Positions 32,475-43,214 of a stretch of DNA of 64,000 bases are shown here, piece by piece; positions within the stretch are counted from its first letter, which is position 1; each line of letters begins with the position of its first letter. The DNA is from Macrothele yani (taxonomy: Eukaryota; Arthropoda; Arachnida; Araneae; Macrothelidae). A program made the position numbers and the translations under genes. The notes under the pieces were generated by a model. That model worked only from the letters and a program-made list of their open reading frames with translations. It made no database searches and was not told where the DNA came from. The stretch lies in assembly GCA_039090855.1 (NCBI GenBank), contig CM077023.1, forward strand, positions 79,769,127 to 79,833,126, in the 5' to 3' direction.

Positions 32475-33878
32475 CACTACTGGCCACCCAAAATGCAACG
32501 CCAAGAAGGACACGAGATAGCAAAGCCAGATTTACTGGACACATAACAACTGATACAATGATGAAACGATTGACCTTACAGGCCTGTGCGACTTGCGGAA
32601 CACGAAGATATCAATACTTCGTGTGGCCGTCATGGCTGGCAATAACGGCAGCTACACGCCGCGGCATCGAAATGAAAGAGGCTTTGGATGTGGGCTTGGG
32701 GTATGTCGGTCCAGGCTGCTTCCACACGTTGCCACAGTTCATCAGGCGTAGCCGTTGGTGGTACTTCCGGGCCACTCGGTTGCCGATCAGCGACCAGACG
32801 TGTTCGATGGGGGACATATCGGGAGAACAGGTTGGCCACGGCAGCAGTGACACTTAGTGGGCCGTGAAGAATTGTTGCACGATGCGTACCACTTGCGGGC
32901 GCGCATTGTCCTGTTGAAACGTGGCCGCGAAAAGGTCCTGCAGGTAAGGGAGGACTACAGGCTGCAAAACGTCGGAGATGTAGCGGTGGCTGCTGAGGGT
33001 ACCGGCGCGCGTACCAGAGGGGTGTGGGTGTCATATCCAATTGCGCCCCAAACCATAACGCCAGGCGACGGACCGGTATGGCGATGCATAATGCAGGCGT
33101 CATGCAGTGTCCCGCCGCGGTGCCACCACACGCGGATCCGACCATCGTGGTGTTGCAGGCAGAAGCGGGATTCGTCGGAGAAGAAAATTTTGTGCCATTC
33201 CGTAGTCCAGGTGCGGCGTTCAATGGCCCACTGCCGCCGCACTTGCCAGTGGTGTAACTTCAATGGTAATCGGTACAATGTGCGCCGTGCGACAAGTCCC
33301 CGCTCCTGCAGACGACGTCGAACGGTACGTGCTGACACAGTTTGTTGCGCCGCACACCCAAATTCCTGCGCTAACGTTCGTGATGTGGCGGTGGGAGCCG
33401 TCAATGCCCGCCGCACAACATGCCGGTCCTCTCGGTCGGTGGTGTGCCGCGGCTGCGGCACTCGCTCACGTCGGTCCGTCCGTCTCTCCTGCACCTACCG
33501 AATCCATACTCGCCTCACTGTGGCTGGACGTCGTCCTACACGGGCGCCGATGTCTCGGTATAACCGCTGTCGCGATAAGCCACTATTCGTCCTGTGTCGA
33601 ACTCCGAAACGTGCTGGAATGAGTGCCGTATTCTGCGACGATGCATCAGGAAGCTTCCCGCGCACAGGTCCGGCAGCACAACGCACTTCCACTACTTACA
33701 TCCCGCCTTCTGTGCACCCTTCTTATAGTGCTTCTCGGTGGCGTGCCGAGCGTTCATGATTTGCATATGCCCTGCAATGCTAATCGTTTGCATGTCCTGT
33801 CGCGGGCGAGGCATGCTGCGAATTTCAAGCCAATCGGATGCTTCCTTCTTGGTGTTGCATTTTGGGTGGCCAGCAGTG
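32475..33878 (-). mobile_element. Tc1-like element, copy B
   Basis: Left end CACTACTGGCCACCCAAAAT and reverse-complemented right end CACTGCTGGCCACCCAAAAT. TA flanks at 32473-32474 and 33879-33880. The surrounding R sequence matches the uninterrupted R copy at 38.5 kb on both sides. Confidence 0.95.
32611..33692 (-). pseudogene. Tc1-like transposase B
   Basis: The N-terminal helix-turn-helix frame runs from about 33690 and ends at a TAG at 33495-33497, the same codon that is TAG in copy A and TGG in copy C. From 33494 the frame is open to 32955: MQERRTDRRERVPQPRHTTD, the first catalytic Asp intact in IFFSDESRFCLQHHDGR, and VMVWGAIGYDTHTPLV. It then breaks at the same 1-bp deletion as copy A. 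The second Asp (FQQDNARP, near 32905) and the Glu (SPIEHVWSLIGNRVARK, near 32810) are intact in other frames. Copy B lacks the 2-bp compensating deletion of copy A, so it stays out of frame. Confidence 0.9.
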
Positions 33879-33987
33879 TATTTAATAAAATTACATCAAA
33901 AACCTGAAATGTGATTTTTGAACGATCATAATACTTTCCTATAACGGCGGTGTATGAGAAAGTAAAAACCACGTATTATTTGAGTGG

Positions 33988-34060
33988 AATTCGAAGGGGC
34001 GTAATTTTGAACTCGAAGGGGACGTAATTTTGTACTCGGGAGAGCGCAGTTTCAAGTCTC
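33988..34060. repeat. 22-bp CTCGAAGGGGCGTAATTTTG units in R copy 1
   Basis: Two clear units and a degraded third, the counterpart of the four-unit array at 38640-38730. Confidence 0.7.
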
Positions 34061-34092
34061 TCCCTCCCAAATTAGAAAAGCTTGCTACTGTT

Positions 34093-34920
34093 CTGGTGCC
34101 TGTGAACTTGATCACACACGTAGTCGGCACCTGTTCCACCAGGATTAGAGCAAATGGCATCCCACACTCACAAATGCGTATGATCAAAGTGGGGAGTTAT
34201 AGCCAACACCCTCTCATTCAAATGCACTAATATATATTACTCTTTACAAAGTTTTCTGTGCATACTTCATGAAAAGAAAAGGGGGGCCATCCGATTTTTT
34301 GCGTTTATTAGGTAAATTTGTTCACCGGTGTACTTTAGGGGATGTTTTGCATTTGGGGGACAGTAAACCGATGCACTCGAGACGTTCAGCTCGATTACCA
34401 AAAAATGCAAGAAACTTCTCCTGTTATGCAATTTCCTTAGGAGCACTGAAGAGTTCCTACGTAATCATATGTTAACATTCTGCTTGATTTCTTTTGGGAC
34501 GTTTCAAAGGATATTCATTTTACTGTTCCACCCTGTTATAGCCCGTGTATTACAAATAAAGAAAAATTTTATTCACCCATAAAATATACGAGCCCCTGCC
34601 ACAGCGTTTGTTGCAGGGTTATTCACTGAATACTTACGTTTTATACCCGCTGAAGCAGAATCGTTTCACGTTTTATATTTCTTAAGCTTTTACAACTCGT
34701 GTGTCGGAGCAGAAACTGAGACAAGTTGAGATCTATCCCTCTAGGTCCCCGCACTTTGATCGCGGCGAAACAGGAGGAGTAGGATGGATTCAAAAAAATA
34801 AATAAAAAGTGGAAAAGTGAACAATCACCGAAAATAATGTTAAGTGTTACATTCCATCTTTCTCTGGCAGAAATTTCATATTTTTATATAGAGCACATTT
34901 CCTCTAGCTTTCTTATAACA
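34093..34920. other. Nothing recognised
   Basis: No gene, RNA or repeat family recognised. Confidence 0.5.
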
Positions 34921-34955
34921 ACCATGGCAATAATAATAATAATAATATAATATTC

Positions 34956-34975
34956 AGAATACCTATAGGTATTCT
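34956..34975. repeat. 20-bp perfect palindrome next to (AAT)n
   Basis: AGAATACCTATAGGTATTCT equals its own reverse complement. The core ATACCTATAGGTAT recurs directly after it at about 34979-34992. An (AAT)n run lies just to the left. Confidence 0.95.
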
Positions 34976-35335
34976 GCAATACCTATAGGTATATCAACAA
35001 GTATGTGGAACTGGCTACGGAGATTGAACAGATGTGGAAGCTGAAAACAGTTTACATATGTCCACTGATTATCTCTGCAACTGGTATAATTCCGCAGACT
35101 TATAACTCAGCTTGATGCTTTAGGTCTACTACACCTGAGGCCCAAAATCCAAGAAGCAGTAATTCTCGATACGTGCCACATCGTACAACGATTTTTAAAC
35201 CATGAGTGAACAGGGACGTCGCCAGACTTCGAAATCAGGATGGACGACGGGTGGGCGAGCATTATTTTAGGTGGGGCAAGATTGATAGCAACCTTTTTGT
35301 TTTACGAAACAATGAAAGAGTGAATTTTTAATGCT

Positions 35336-35556
35336 CTTTTTTTTATCGATTGAAGGTTTAACCACCACCGTGAGCAACTCACTGTACTATAAGCAGTCTC
35401 CCGTCCCTAATTTAAGGTCACTGGTTCCAATGAAGGGAAACTGCCCGTCCCGTAAGACAAAAACACAACATCCATGCCTCACGGGGTTCGAACCCGGACC
35501 CTTGTCGGATGAAAGATCGTAAGCCAGCGCTTACGCCACTGCGGCAGCTGGGTGGC
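35336..35556 (-). mobile_element. SINE1 copy e
   Basis: Minus-strand SINE1 with T-run tail at left and head at right. TTTAATGCT flanks at 35327-35335 and 35557-35565, a clean 9-bp target duplication. The B box GGGTTCGAACCC is retained; the A-box end is mutated (GCGGCAGCTGGGTGGC). Confidence 0.92.
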
Positions 35557-35666
35557 TTTAATGCTTTTCAATATCAGCTACAAAGGAATTCGTGCAATCC
35601 TCACCTCCTCCACCTAGACACAGATACATACACGGATCTGACTAGTTACGCCACTGGTGTAAGATA

Positions 35667-37078
35667 CACTGCTGGCCACCCAAAATGCAACACTAAGAAG
35701 GAAGCATCCTATTGGCCTGAAATTTGCAGCATGCGTCGCCCGCGAGAGGACATGCAAACGATTAGCATTGCAGGGCATAGGCAAATCATGTGCGTCCGGC
35801 AAGCAACCGAGAAGCACTATAAGAAGGGTGCACAGAAGGCGGGGTGTAAGTAGTGGAAGTGTGTTATGCTGCCGGACCTGTGCGTGGGAAGCTTCCTGAT
35901 GCCTCGTCGCAGAATACGGCAATCATTCCAGCACGTTTCGGAGTTCGACAGAGGACGAATAGTGGCTTATCGCGACAGCGGTTTATCGTACCGAGATATC
36001 GGCACCCGTGTGGGACGACGTCCAGCCACAGTGAGGCGAGTATGGATTCGGTGGATGCAAGTGGGACGGACGGACTGACGTGAGCGATAGCCGCAGCCGC
36101 GGCACACCACCGAACTGGAGGACCGGCATATTGTGCGGCGGGCATTGACGGCTCGCACCGCCACATCACGAACGTTAGCGCAGGAATTAGGGTGTGTTGC
36201 GCAACAACCTGTGTCAGCACGTACCGTTCGACGTCGTCTGCAGGAGAGGGGACTTGGCGCACGGCGCCCATTGGTCTGATTAACATTGACGTTACACTAC
36301 CGGCGAGTGCGGCGACAGTGGGCCGTTGAACGCCGCACCTGGACTACGGAATGGCACGACATTGTCTTTTCCCGACGAATCCCACTTCTGCCTGCAACAC
36401 CACGATGGTCGGATCCGCGTGTGGCGGCACCGCGGCGAGATACTGTATATGACGCCTGCATTATGCACAACCATACCGGTCCGTCGCCTGGCGTTTTGGT
36501 TTGGGGCGCAATTGGATATGACACCAGCACCCCTCTGGTACGCATCGCCGGTACACTCAACAGCCACCGCTACATCTCTGATGTTTTTGAGCTTGTAGTC
36601 CTCCCTTACCTGCAGGACCTGCCAGCGGCCACGTTTCAACAGGACAATGCACGCCCGCACGTGGCACGCATCTTGCAACAACTCTTCACGGCCCACCAGG
36701 TGTCACTGCTGCCGTAGCCTGCCTGTTCTCCCGATATGTCGCCCATTGGGCACGTCTGGTCGCTGATCGGCAACCGAATAGCCCGGCAAGCACCACCAAC
36801 GGCTACGCCTGATGAACTGTGGCAACGTGTAGAAGCAGCCTGGACCGACATACCCCAAGCCCACATCCAAAGCCTCTTTCGTTCGATGCCGCGGCGTGTA
36901 GCGGCCGTTATTGCCAGCCATGGGGGCCACACGAACTATTGATGTCTGCGTGTTCCGCAAGTCGCACGGGCCTTTAAGCTCAATCGTTTCATCTTTGTAT
37001 CTGTTGTTATGTGTCCAGTAAATCTGGCTTTGCTATCTCGTGTCCTTCTTGGTGTTGTATTTTGGGTGGTCAGCAGTG
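35667..37078 (+). mobile_element. Tc1-like element, copy C
   Basis: Ends CACTGCTGGCCACCCAAAAT and reverse complement CACTGCTGACCACCCAAAAT. TA flanks at 35665-35666 and 37079-37080. Confidence 0.95.
35866..36942 (+). pseudogene. Tc1-like transposase C
   Basis: The first frame (35866-36078) gives MLPDLCVGSFLMPRRRIRQS and a helix-turn-helix (GRIVAYRDSGLSYRDIGTR). It keeps the ancestral Trp (IRWMQVGRTD) where A and B have a stop, then ends at TGA 36076-36078. Later pieces show a 1-bp insertion just before the first catalytic motif (PDESHFCLQHHDGR), GVLVWGAIGYDTSTPLVR continuous through the site deleted in A and B, the second Asp in FQQDNARPHVARILQQL, and a stop in LLP*PACSPDM. The catalytic Glu is Gly (SPIGHVWSLIG). 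The normal C terminus GGHTNY plus TGA is present at 36942. Confidence 0.9.
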
Positions 37079-37764
37079 TAGAATGTGTCCTTCAACTTTT
37101 TGCTGGCCCTGAATGCTTTGTTTGAAATTGCTTTTCAAAATTTTGCATTTCTGCCTACGAAAATATTACTGTTCTTGTACAATTTATTTAAAAGTTAATA
37201 TCGTTTTTGTTTACCTAAATGAAATTTCAACGTCGTGACACGGAGACAAAATACCCCCCCCCTACCCCCTTCCTCCAGTCCTACAAAGCAGTCGTCGGCG
37301 ACTTTCTGCACTTTCACTGTCCCGGAGCAGTCTTAAGAGCGATAGTGTAGCTTTAGACTCCATTTTCCGCGTTGGAATCTCCTATTTTGTAAAGAAAACA
37401 ACAGAGCAATTAGTAGTGACTTCCTCAGTGAACTCATATTCACCGTCTTCAGTAGCGCCCTGTCCATACGCACACGAAAAAGATCCTTAAACTAAGGAAT
37501 TGGAAGAGTGGAGAACAATTGAATTTTCATGGCTCTGCGTATGCTATTTTGATAATCTTTTTAAAGACGTAAAGAACGTACTTGTTATGGGGAAATACGT
37601 AGGGCTACATGAAATAAAACACAAGATATTTTACTTGGCAAAGTGCAGACTATATTTTAAAGTCAAAAAATGGCCCATTTTGAACTGGGTGGGCGGCAGG
37701 GTGGGCAAGACAGATTTCAGGGTAGGCTTGAGCCCACCCACGCACCTGCTTAGCGACGTCCCTG

Positions 37765-37991
37765 TGAGGAACTATGGACATAAAACAGCTAAATGAGAAA
37801 GAGAGCCTTTATTTGACTTTATGTCCGTATCATGCTACAAATGCCATTGCTGTAGATGAGAAAATTTAATAAAATATAATAATAAGAATAATACTTCATT
37901 ACTAAATACAGTTACACTGTTTAGCTAAGGTATTGTAATAGAATTTGGAATAGCAAAGGTACAGTTAACAGAGGCAGTCGGATGAATAAAT
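37765..37991. other. Nothing recognised
   Basis: AT-rich with (AATAAT)-like text near 37878. Repeat R begins to the right. Confidence 0.45.
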
Positions 37992-38764
37992 GCAAGGCCG
38001 TAGTTACCGGGAGAGAATGGTCATTCCTAAATTCATTCTCTGGCTGATGTAAAAAATAGAAACTGCAACTAGAAAAGAAAATACACCCTTCAATATTTTA
38101 TTTTTAAAGACTTTGCTTAGTCTCATACAGTATTCCATGCAGTTAACTAGGGTACAGAGTAACATACACTGTGAGGTGTAAGCATCTCATATCCACGAAG
38201 GGAATTTTCCAAAACAATGAATGGAGGCATAGAAAACAATATGCTGATGTGTCTAACTTCCGTGATCCTTCCGAACATGTCGTTGGAAAGAAGAGCTAAT
38301 TAATCATCTGTGCTCTGTCGCAGAAAGTTCTCTGAGTGTTTAACCTTGAATGGAATTTTTCTAAGCCCTACCCGAAAAGCTTCTTCCTATTGTTAAGTTC
38401 ACTATCCGATACTCATTCGTTCTGCGCTGGTTTGTTTTTCGTTCTGCATTTCTGTAGAGTGTTGTGTTGTCGATGTTCACATAATATTTACGCTTTACTT
38501 GGCATTTACAACCGTTGGTTCTTTGTTATTTACCTTAATAAAATTATGTCAAAAACCTGACATGCGATTTTTGAACGATCATAATACTTTCCTATAACAG
38601 CAGTCTGTGAGAAAGTAAAAACCACGTATTGTTTGAGTGGAACTCGAAGGGGTGTAATTTTGAACTCGAAGGGGCGTGATTTTGAACTCGAAGGAGCGTG
38701 ATTTTGAATTCGAAGGGGCGTAATTTCAAGTCTCGCCTTCCCAGATAAGAAAAGCTTGTTACTG
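37992..38764. repeat. Dispersed repeat R, copy 2 (uninterrupted)
   Basis: This copy supplies the empty sites for two insertions in R copy 1: CTTTTTAAAGACTTT-type text at about 38100 for the HINE-like element, and TATTTACCTTAATAAAATTA at 38528-38547 for Tc1 copy B. It has no recognised coding region. Both ends are set by where similarity with copy 1 fades. Confidence 0.85.
38640..38730. repeat. 22-bp tandem units, four copies
   Basis: ACTCGAAGGGGCGTAATTTTG recurs four times with single-base changes (GTGTAATT, GCGTGATT, AGCGTGATT, GCGTAATT). Confidence 0.85.
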
Positions 38765-39052
38765 TCTTGAACAAAGGTAAGAATTTACAGATGTTCTGAG
38801 CGCAGCTTTTTTGAAGCCGATCAAATGCGGTATTCCTGTGGGCTCTTAACTATCAGTACAGAGTTCATTACCCTGTGCGACATGTCTCCCATTAAAAAGT
38901 ACTGAAAATGTATGAATTTAAGAAGCTGATATTTCTTCTTTTACAAGTTTTCCAGCGTACATTTTCCCCTTTGTTTCAGAACGTATTTCAGCGTGTTCGT
39001 TTTAGCTTCTATGTAAAATTATTTTACATTTATTTTATATTTTATACTTTCT

Positions 39053-39199
39053 TGGGAAATTTTACCTTACATTTGGAACATTAAAATTCATAAGCTGTTG
39101 GGAAATTTTACCTTACATTTGGAACATTAAAATTCATAAGCTGTTGGGAAATTTTACCTTACATTTGGAACATTAAAATTCATAAGCTGTTGGGAAATT
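39053..39199. repeat. 46-bp tandem repeat, three identical copies plus a partial
   Basis: The unit starts TGGGAAATTTTACCTTACAT and restarts at 39053, 39099, 39145 and 39191. The three full units are identical as read, so the array is young or homogenised. Confidence 0.95.
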
Positions 39200-39355
39200 C
39201 ATTACAGCTATCTAGCATTTCTGACATTCTTTTCTCACAAAAGGTTTAATTTTAAAAGACACTACTTTCCGAACAGAAGAGTGAAAACCCGGCAAATGCA
39301 ACTTCACGTCGTTAGCATGGGGAAATAGAGGACAGCGTCCGCTCTAAATTTCTAT

Positions 39356-39575
39356 GCCGCCACAGTGGCACAGTGGTCTAAGCGCTGGCTTCTGACCAGT
39401 CGTCCGAATTCGGTCTGGGTTTGAATCCCGTTGAAGTATGGTTGTTATGTTTGTCTTACGACACTGACTCTCTCTCCTTTACCTAGAACCAGTGGTTCTG
39501 AATTAGGGACAGGAGACTGCTTATAGCCGGTTGAGTTGCTCACGGTGGACATTCAACCGCAAATAAAAAAAAATT
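39356..39575 (+). mobile_element. SINE1 copy f
   Basis: Plus-strand SINE1: head GCCGCCACAGTGGCACAGTG, B box GGGTTTGAATCCCG, body through GCTCACGGTGGACATTCAACC, A-rich tail. Flanks AAATTTCTA (left) and AAATTCTA (right) look like a target duplication with one base lost. Confidence 0.9.
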
Positions 39576-39589
39576 CTACCTCAATGATC

Positions 39590-40080
39590 AGATGGAAATG
39601 CGATCAATAAACTTGATCGTGAAGAAAGATACACATATTTAGCAATTGTTCAAGCAGAGGACATAAAACAGCAAAATGAGAAAGAGAAGTGCTGAATAAC
39701 TAAAAGAGTTCGCAAAATTTAAGAATTCAAACTGAATGGCGTAAATGCGTATATTAGTGCCATAAACACATGTCATATACCAGGAATTCTACGAGTGTTG
39801 GGATACTTACTGGATTCAAGCTGAGCTAAATACTTTGAATCAAAACATTTGAAAACTTATGACAACTATGCCTTACATTCCCGAGGTGACATTGGGCATC
39901 TTTATATACCAAGTAACAAAGCTGGCCGAGGATTACTACGAGTCAAACAAACAGTAGAAGAATAAAATCTAGCTTTAGTTTGTTACAATCGAGAATAGTA
40001 AAAAACTATTGTTGACCGATTTATCTAAAGAAGTTATGATTAAAGAAGAAAAACAAAACATAGTTGCTGAAAATAAACCT
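39590..40080 (+). pseudogene. LINE relic, region after the RT domain
   Basis: The plus-strand frame reads INKLDREERYTYLAIVQAED, then IKQQNEKEK, INTCHIPGILRVLGYLLD, KTYDNYALHSRGDIGHLYIP and SNKAGRGLLRVKQTVEE. I recognise this as the segment downstream of the RT core in a LINE group that carries the motifs 'YKYLGI', 'EAINTxxxPV', 'LYIPRKxGGRGL' (I believe the R2/R4-NeSL side of the tree, but the clade is from memory). Stops are present and nothing upstream codes for an RT, so it is 5' truncated. Confidence 0.5.
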
Positions 40081-40902
40081 TATATAAAATCGTACTTGTT
40101 TATGGCACAGCAAATAACCATATGGTCAAAATATGGGACATAGCTGGTAATGTAAACAAGGAAAATATCTGATATGGATACAAAATTGAATTCAGAAAGT
40201 ATTTGTCCTACAAAAGTAGTCACTACAAGCTCATCCCATAAAATAAAAGTAAGCGTTTAGAACGTCACGAAAGCAAGGGTGACACTGCAAACAAGAGAAT
40301 GGAGCATTAGATCATATAAATTGATCATGCAGCAAGAAAGTTCAAACGGAACACAGAATATAGTCCACAGCAAAGTTGCTCCAATGTTTCATGGAACATA
40401 TGCAAAAATATGATATTTCTTCTGCAAGAAATTAGTGGAAGTATAAACCAAAAAAAAAAAAAATGTGAAAAATGCTAATATAAAAGTTTTATGCAGACAA
40501 AAAATTAGATCACAAAAATTAAGGCAAAAAATTAGCTCACCATGCACTTGATGTTAACTGTAGTTCTAAAAAAGAAAATTACAATAACAGATGCGGCCGT
40601 TCCAAGGGATGATAGAGTTGGAGAAACAGAACTGAATAAGATTACACAATATTGATACTTCTAAATTGAAATTTGACACCCTTGAGAGGAAAGAGAATTA
40701 GTGTTTGGTGCATTTGGAGCTATATTCTAAGGAAACTGAAGAAGCGTTTTCAAAAGCTTGTGATGGAAAAGTTAACAACAGCACAGCTGCAAAAAGTGCT
40801 ACAATTTGGAATTTGCCTCATTCTTTAAAGATGTTATCGTCAGGCCTTTTAAAATCTTCTTTCAGGTGTAATTTAGGAATGTGATATTTCAACATATTTT
40901 TT
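40081..40902. other. A-rich stretch, possibly decayed LINE 3' part
   Basis: Very A-rich with an A13 run at 40449-40461. Faint continuation of the LINE relic is possible, but I cannot support a frame. Confidence 0.4.
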
Positions 40903-41077
40903 GTTTTTGTTTCGGGGTTTAACAAAACTGTAAGCAGTCGCCGGCGTCTAATTTTGTTCTATTGGGTCCACTGAAGAAAGAAAGCCATTGCTGTAAGACA
41001 ACCAATATTCAGACCCGGGCTTAACTTGGACGAATGGTCAGAAGCCAGCACGTCAGACAGCTTGCCCACCGGGGCGT
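40903..41077 (-). mobile_element. SINE1 copy g (diverged, internally deleted)
   Basis: Minus-strand relative: TTTCGGGGTTTAACAAAACT, GTAAGCAGTCGCCGG, ACGAATGGTCAGAAGCCAGC and CCACCGGGGCG are present, but about 40 bp of the body is missing. Confidence 0.8.
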
Positions 41078-41116
41078 CCAAAATCCCTAGAGATAGGAAA
41101 GATAACGACACATATA

Positions 41117-42320
41117 CACAGATGAGCTATTACATTACGACCACTCCCAGCCTAGAGAAATGAGCGCGCCTGGAGACCGAACGGTGGCACATGTAAAATT
41201 TACAGAGCAGTATATATACAACCCGAGGACCGGCTTTCGGTTAGTAGAGTGTTCGGAGTTAGAATGGGAAAAGCTGCCGATTTATTGGAGTTTGACAAAG
41301 CACGGCGCCTCGGAACTACGATCTACGAAACGGCGCGGCTTGAGAGTTGTTCACGTGCATCTGTAGTGAGTACGTATCAAAAGTGGTGCACAGATGGCCA
41401 AACGACGTACCGTCGTCCAGCCGTGTGTCGTCCGCAGCTCATTGATGCCAGAGGGGAGTGGAGACTGTCGCGCATTGGTCACAGCGACCGCAGAGCCACA
41501 GTGCGACAATTCACCCACAGCTACAGCAGTGATGATCAGGGCAATGTATCACAGCACACAGTTTATTGCAGTCTTCTGCACATGAGCCTGCGCAGCCGAA
41601 GACCCAGCCGGGTCCCATGCTCACTGCACGTCATCGCCAACAACGCATGAAATGGGCCAAAGATCATCGAAATAGGACAGTAGCTGATTGGAAGGAAGTG
41701 GCCTTGTTTGACGAATCAAAATTCCTGGTGCATCACGTAGACGGCAGAGTGCGGATACGCTGATTACCAACGGAGGCTATGGCACCTGGATGCACTGTTG
41801 GACGGAAACAGGCCGGTAGCGACGGTGTTACGCAGTGGGCGACGTTTTCTTGGGACACTTTAGGCCCCATTATCTCAACAGCACAATCTCTGACAGCTGT
41901 CAGGTATCTGAACATCGTTGCGGACCAAGTTCACCCATTCATGGCAACTGTGTTCCTTGCTGGTGATGGCTATCACCAACAGGTTAATGCGCGATGCCAC
42001 ACTACCAGAATCGTCAAAAAGTGGTTCGAGGAACATGCTGATGACTTTCTGTTAATGCCCTGCCCTCCAAATTCACCTGACATGAACCCAATCGAGCATT
42101 TGTGATTCAACTTGGGAAAGTGGGTTCGCGCTAAGTCACCACCACCCCGAAATGTACGGGAACTGGAGGTCCTGCTGTTAACATTATGGTATCAGACACC
42201 CCAGGATACCTATCTCCACCTCATCGAATCGATCCCTCGCCGAGTGGTCGCTGTTTTGCGGACTAAAGGGAGTCCTATAGCTTATTAGGTAGGTGGTCAT
42301 AGTGTAAAGGCTCATCGGTG
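41117..42320 (+). mobile_element. Tc1-like element, copy 2 of the 1.5/41 kb family
   Basis: Ends CACAGATGAGCTATTACATT and (reverse complement) CACCGATGAGCCTTTACACT. TA flanks at 41115-41116 and 42321-42322. Same internal order as the copy at 1543-2738. Confidence 0.9.
41249..42250 (+). pseudogene. Tc1-like transposase, inactivated
   Basis: The start MFGVRMGKAADLLEFDKARR lacks about 15 bp present in the 1.6-kb copy, shortening the helix-turn-helix region. The first catalytic motif is VALFDESKFLVHHVDGRVRI followed by a stop. The second Asp is lost: YHQQVNARCHTTRIVKKWFE has Val. The Glu is intact in SPDMNPIEHL, with TGA directly after. Since each copy keeps residues the other has lost, they decayed independently. 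Confidence 0.85.
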
Positions 42321-42322
42321 TA

Positions 42323-42590
42323 TGATGAGAATTCATGTACGGAATGTACAGTCTTTTGTGTTGCATTTCACACATAGCATACATTTTAAATAGATGTAGG
42401 GTTAATTGTTCTATTTTGTTAAAGAAAACGTGAAACATGGCGAAATTTCTCTGAGATCGATTTCTACCATCAGCTTAGAGAATTTTTGTATACACGAAGA
42501 AAGACATGTAGTTTTAGACACTGCAAATTTTCAGAACATCTTTTGCAAACAAAAAAATTATATGCCTGTAGTATCACTTTTATCATAGGT
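42323..42590. other. Nothing recognised
   Basis: No gene or family recognised. Confidence 0.45.
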
Positions 42591-42860
42591 CCGTATATCT
42601 AACTGTTGGGCGGACCCTTCTCTAGTGGACATGAGTCTCCACATCTGTGAGTCGGATTCGGAAATTCTTATTGCACCAGATGGTGTTAATTACGAGGATG
42701 ATGTTTCATGCACTTTCGAATTTTAATGTTACCCAGTTTATTAGCTAAGTGGGTAAAAGTTGTTTTTATGTTTGACACCATATCTACATTTCTAAAAGTC
42801 GGACTGAATAAAGTTCATTTGTTTTCGATAGCTGCTATTATCTTCAAAATCATGCATTTC
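42591..42860 (+). repeat. Diverged HINE-like submonomers
   Basis: GAGTCGGATTCGGAAATTCT then TATTGCACCAGAT, and later TTTCTAAAAGTCGGACTGAA, resemble the TCCGATTTGAAAAATTC / TGCACCGGATAC boxes of the large copies. The similarity is weak but in the right order. Confidence 0.4.
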
Positions 42861-43200
42861 CTGCTTTGCACAGCGTGCGGTTTGACCTCTAGGCTGAGTA
42901 AACGCGCCTTCGCATGAAAAAACTGTAGCGTACAACATGTGTTTAAATGTATAACAATTATCTACGTCACTGCTAAGATGGAGATGCAAGAGTATAAACT
43001 TTTCCGACGATCGGCACAACGATTAAGCAGCACATTTTTACGGATCATGGATGCAATGATGAACTGTTAATTTATAAACGGCATTATTGTAACTCAAGAA
43101 TTGGTCGTTGCTTCATTATTATGTCAAAATTATTAATAAACAAAACCAACAGTGAAAATCTGTTGTTTTTTACGCTTTCCAACCGTAGGTTGAAGAAGCG
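42861..43200. other. Nothing recognised
   Basis: No gene or family recognised. Confidence 0.45.
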
Positions 43201-43214
43201 TATATGCTCCAACT

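Larger units (their letters stand above)
30083..34092. repeat. Dispersed repeat R, copy 1 (interrupted twice)
   Basis: R is defined by comparison with 37992-38764. Shared landmarks include GGTCATTCCT/TAGTCATTCCT, AAATTCATTCTCTGG / AAATTCATGCTCTGG, GATGTAAAAAATAGAAA, TTAGTCTCATACAGTATT, CATGCAGTTAAC, AAGAGCTAATTAATCATC-type text, GTCGCAGAAAGTTCTCT, CTATCCGATACTCATTCG, CCTGA(A/C)ATG, TTTTTGAACGATCATAATAC and the CTCGAAGGGGCGTAATTTTG units. Copy 1 contains the HINE-like copy 2 (30228-32032) and Tc1 copy B (32475-33878); copy 2 has neither. I see no coding region in R and no clear terminal repeats. Confidence 0.85.
35211..37764. mobile_element. hAT-like nonautonomous element with two nested insertions
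   Basis: CAGGGACGTCGCC at the left and CAGGGACGTCGCT (reverse complement of the right end) are inverted termini of hAT type. Both ends also have GGGTGGGC-rich subterminal sequence in opposite orientation. Flanks are TGAGTGAA and TGAGGAAC, which match as an 8-bp duplication only if one base was lost. SINE1 copy e (35336-35556) and Tc1 copy C (35667-37078) are inside; without them about 0.9 kb remain. No hAT transposase is present. Confidence 0.65.

Noticed and set aside
32857..33759. 300-codon plus-strand open frame
   Set aside because: It is the antisense of transposase B (minus strand). The minus-strand reading has SDES, QQDNARP and SPIEHVW; the plus reading has no domain.
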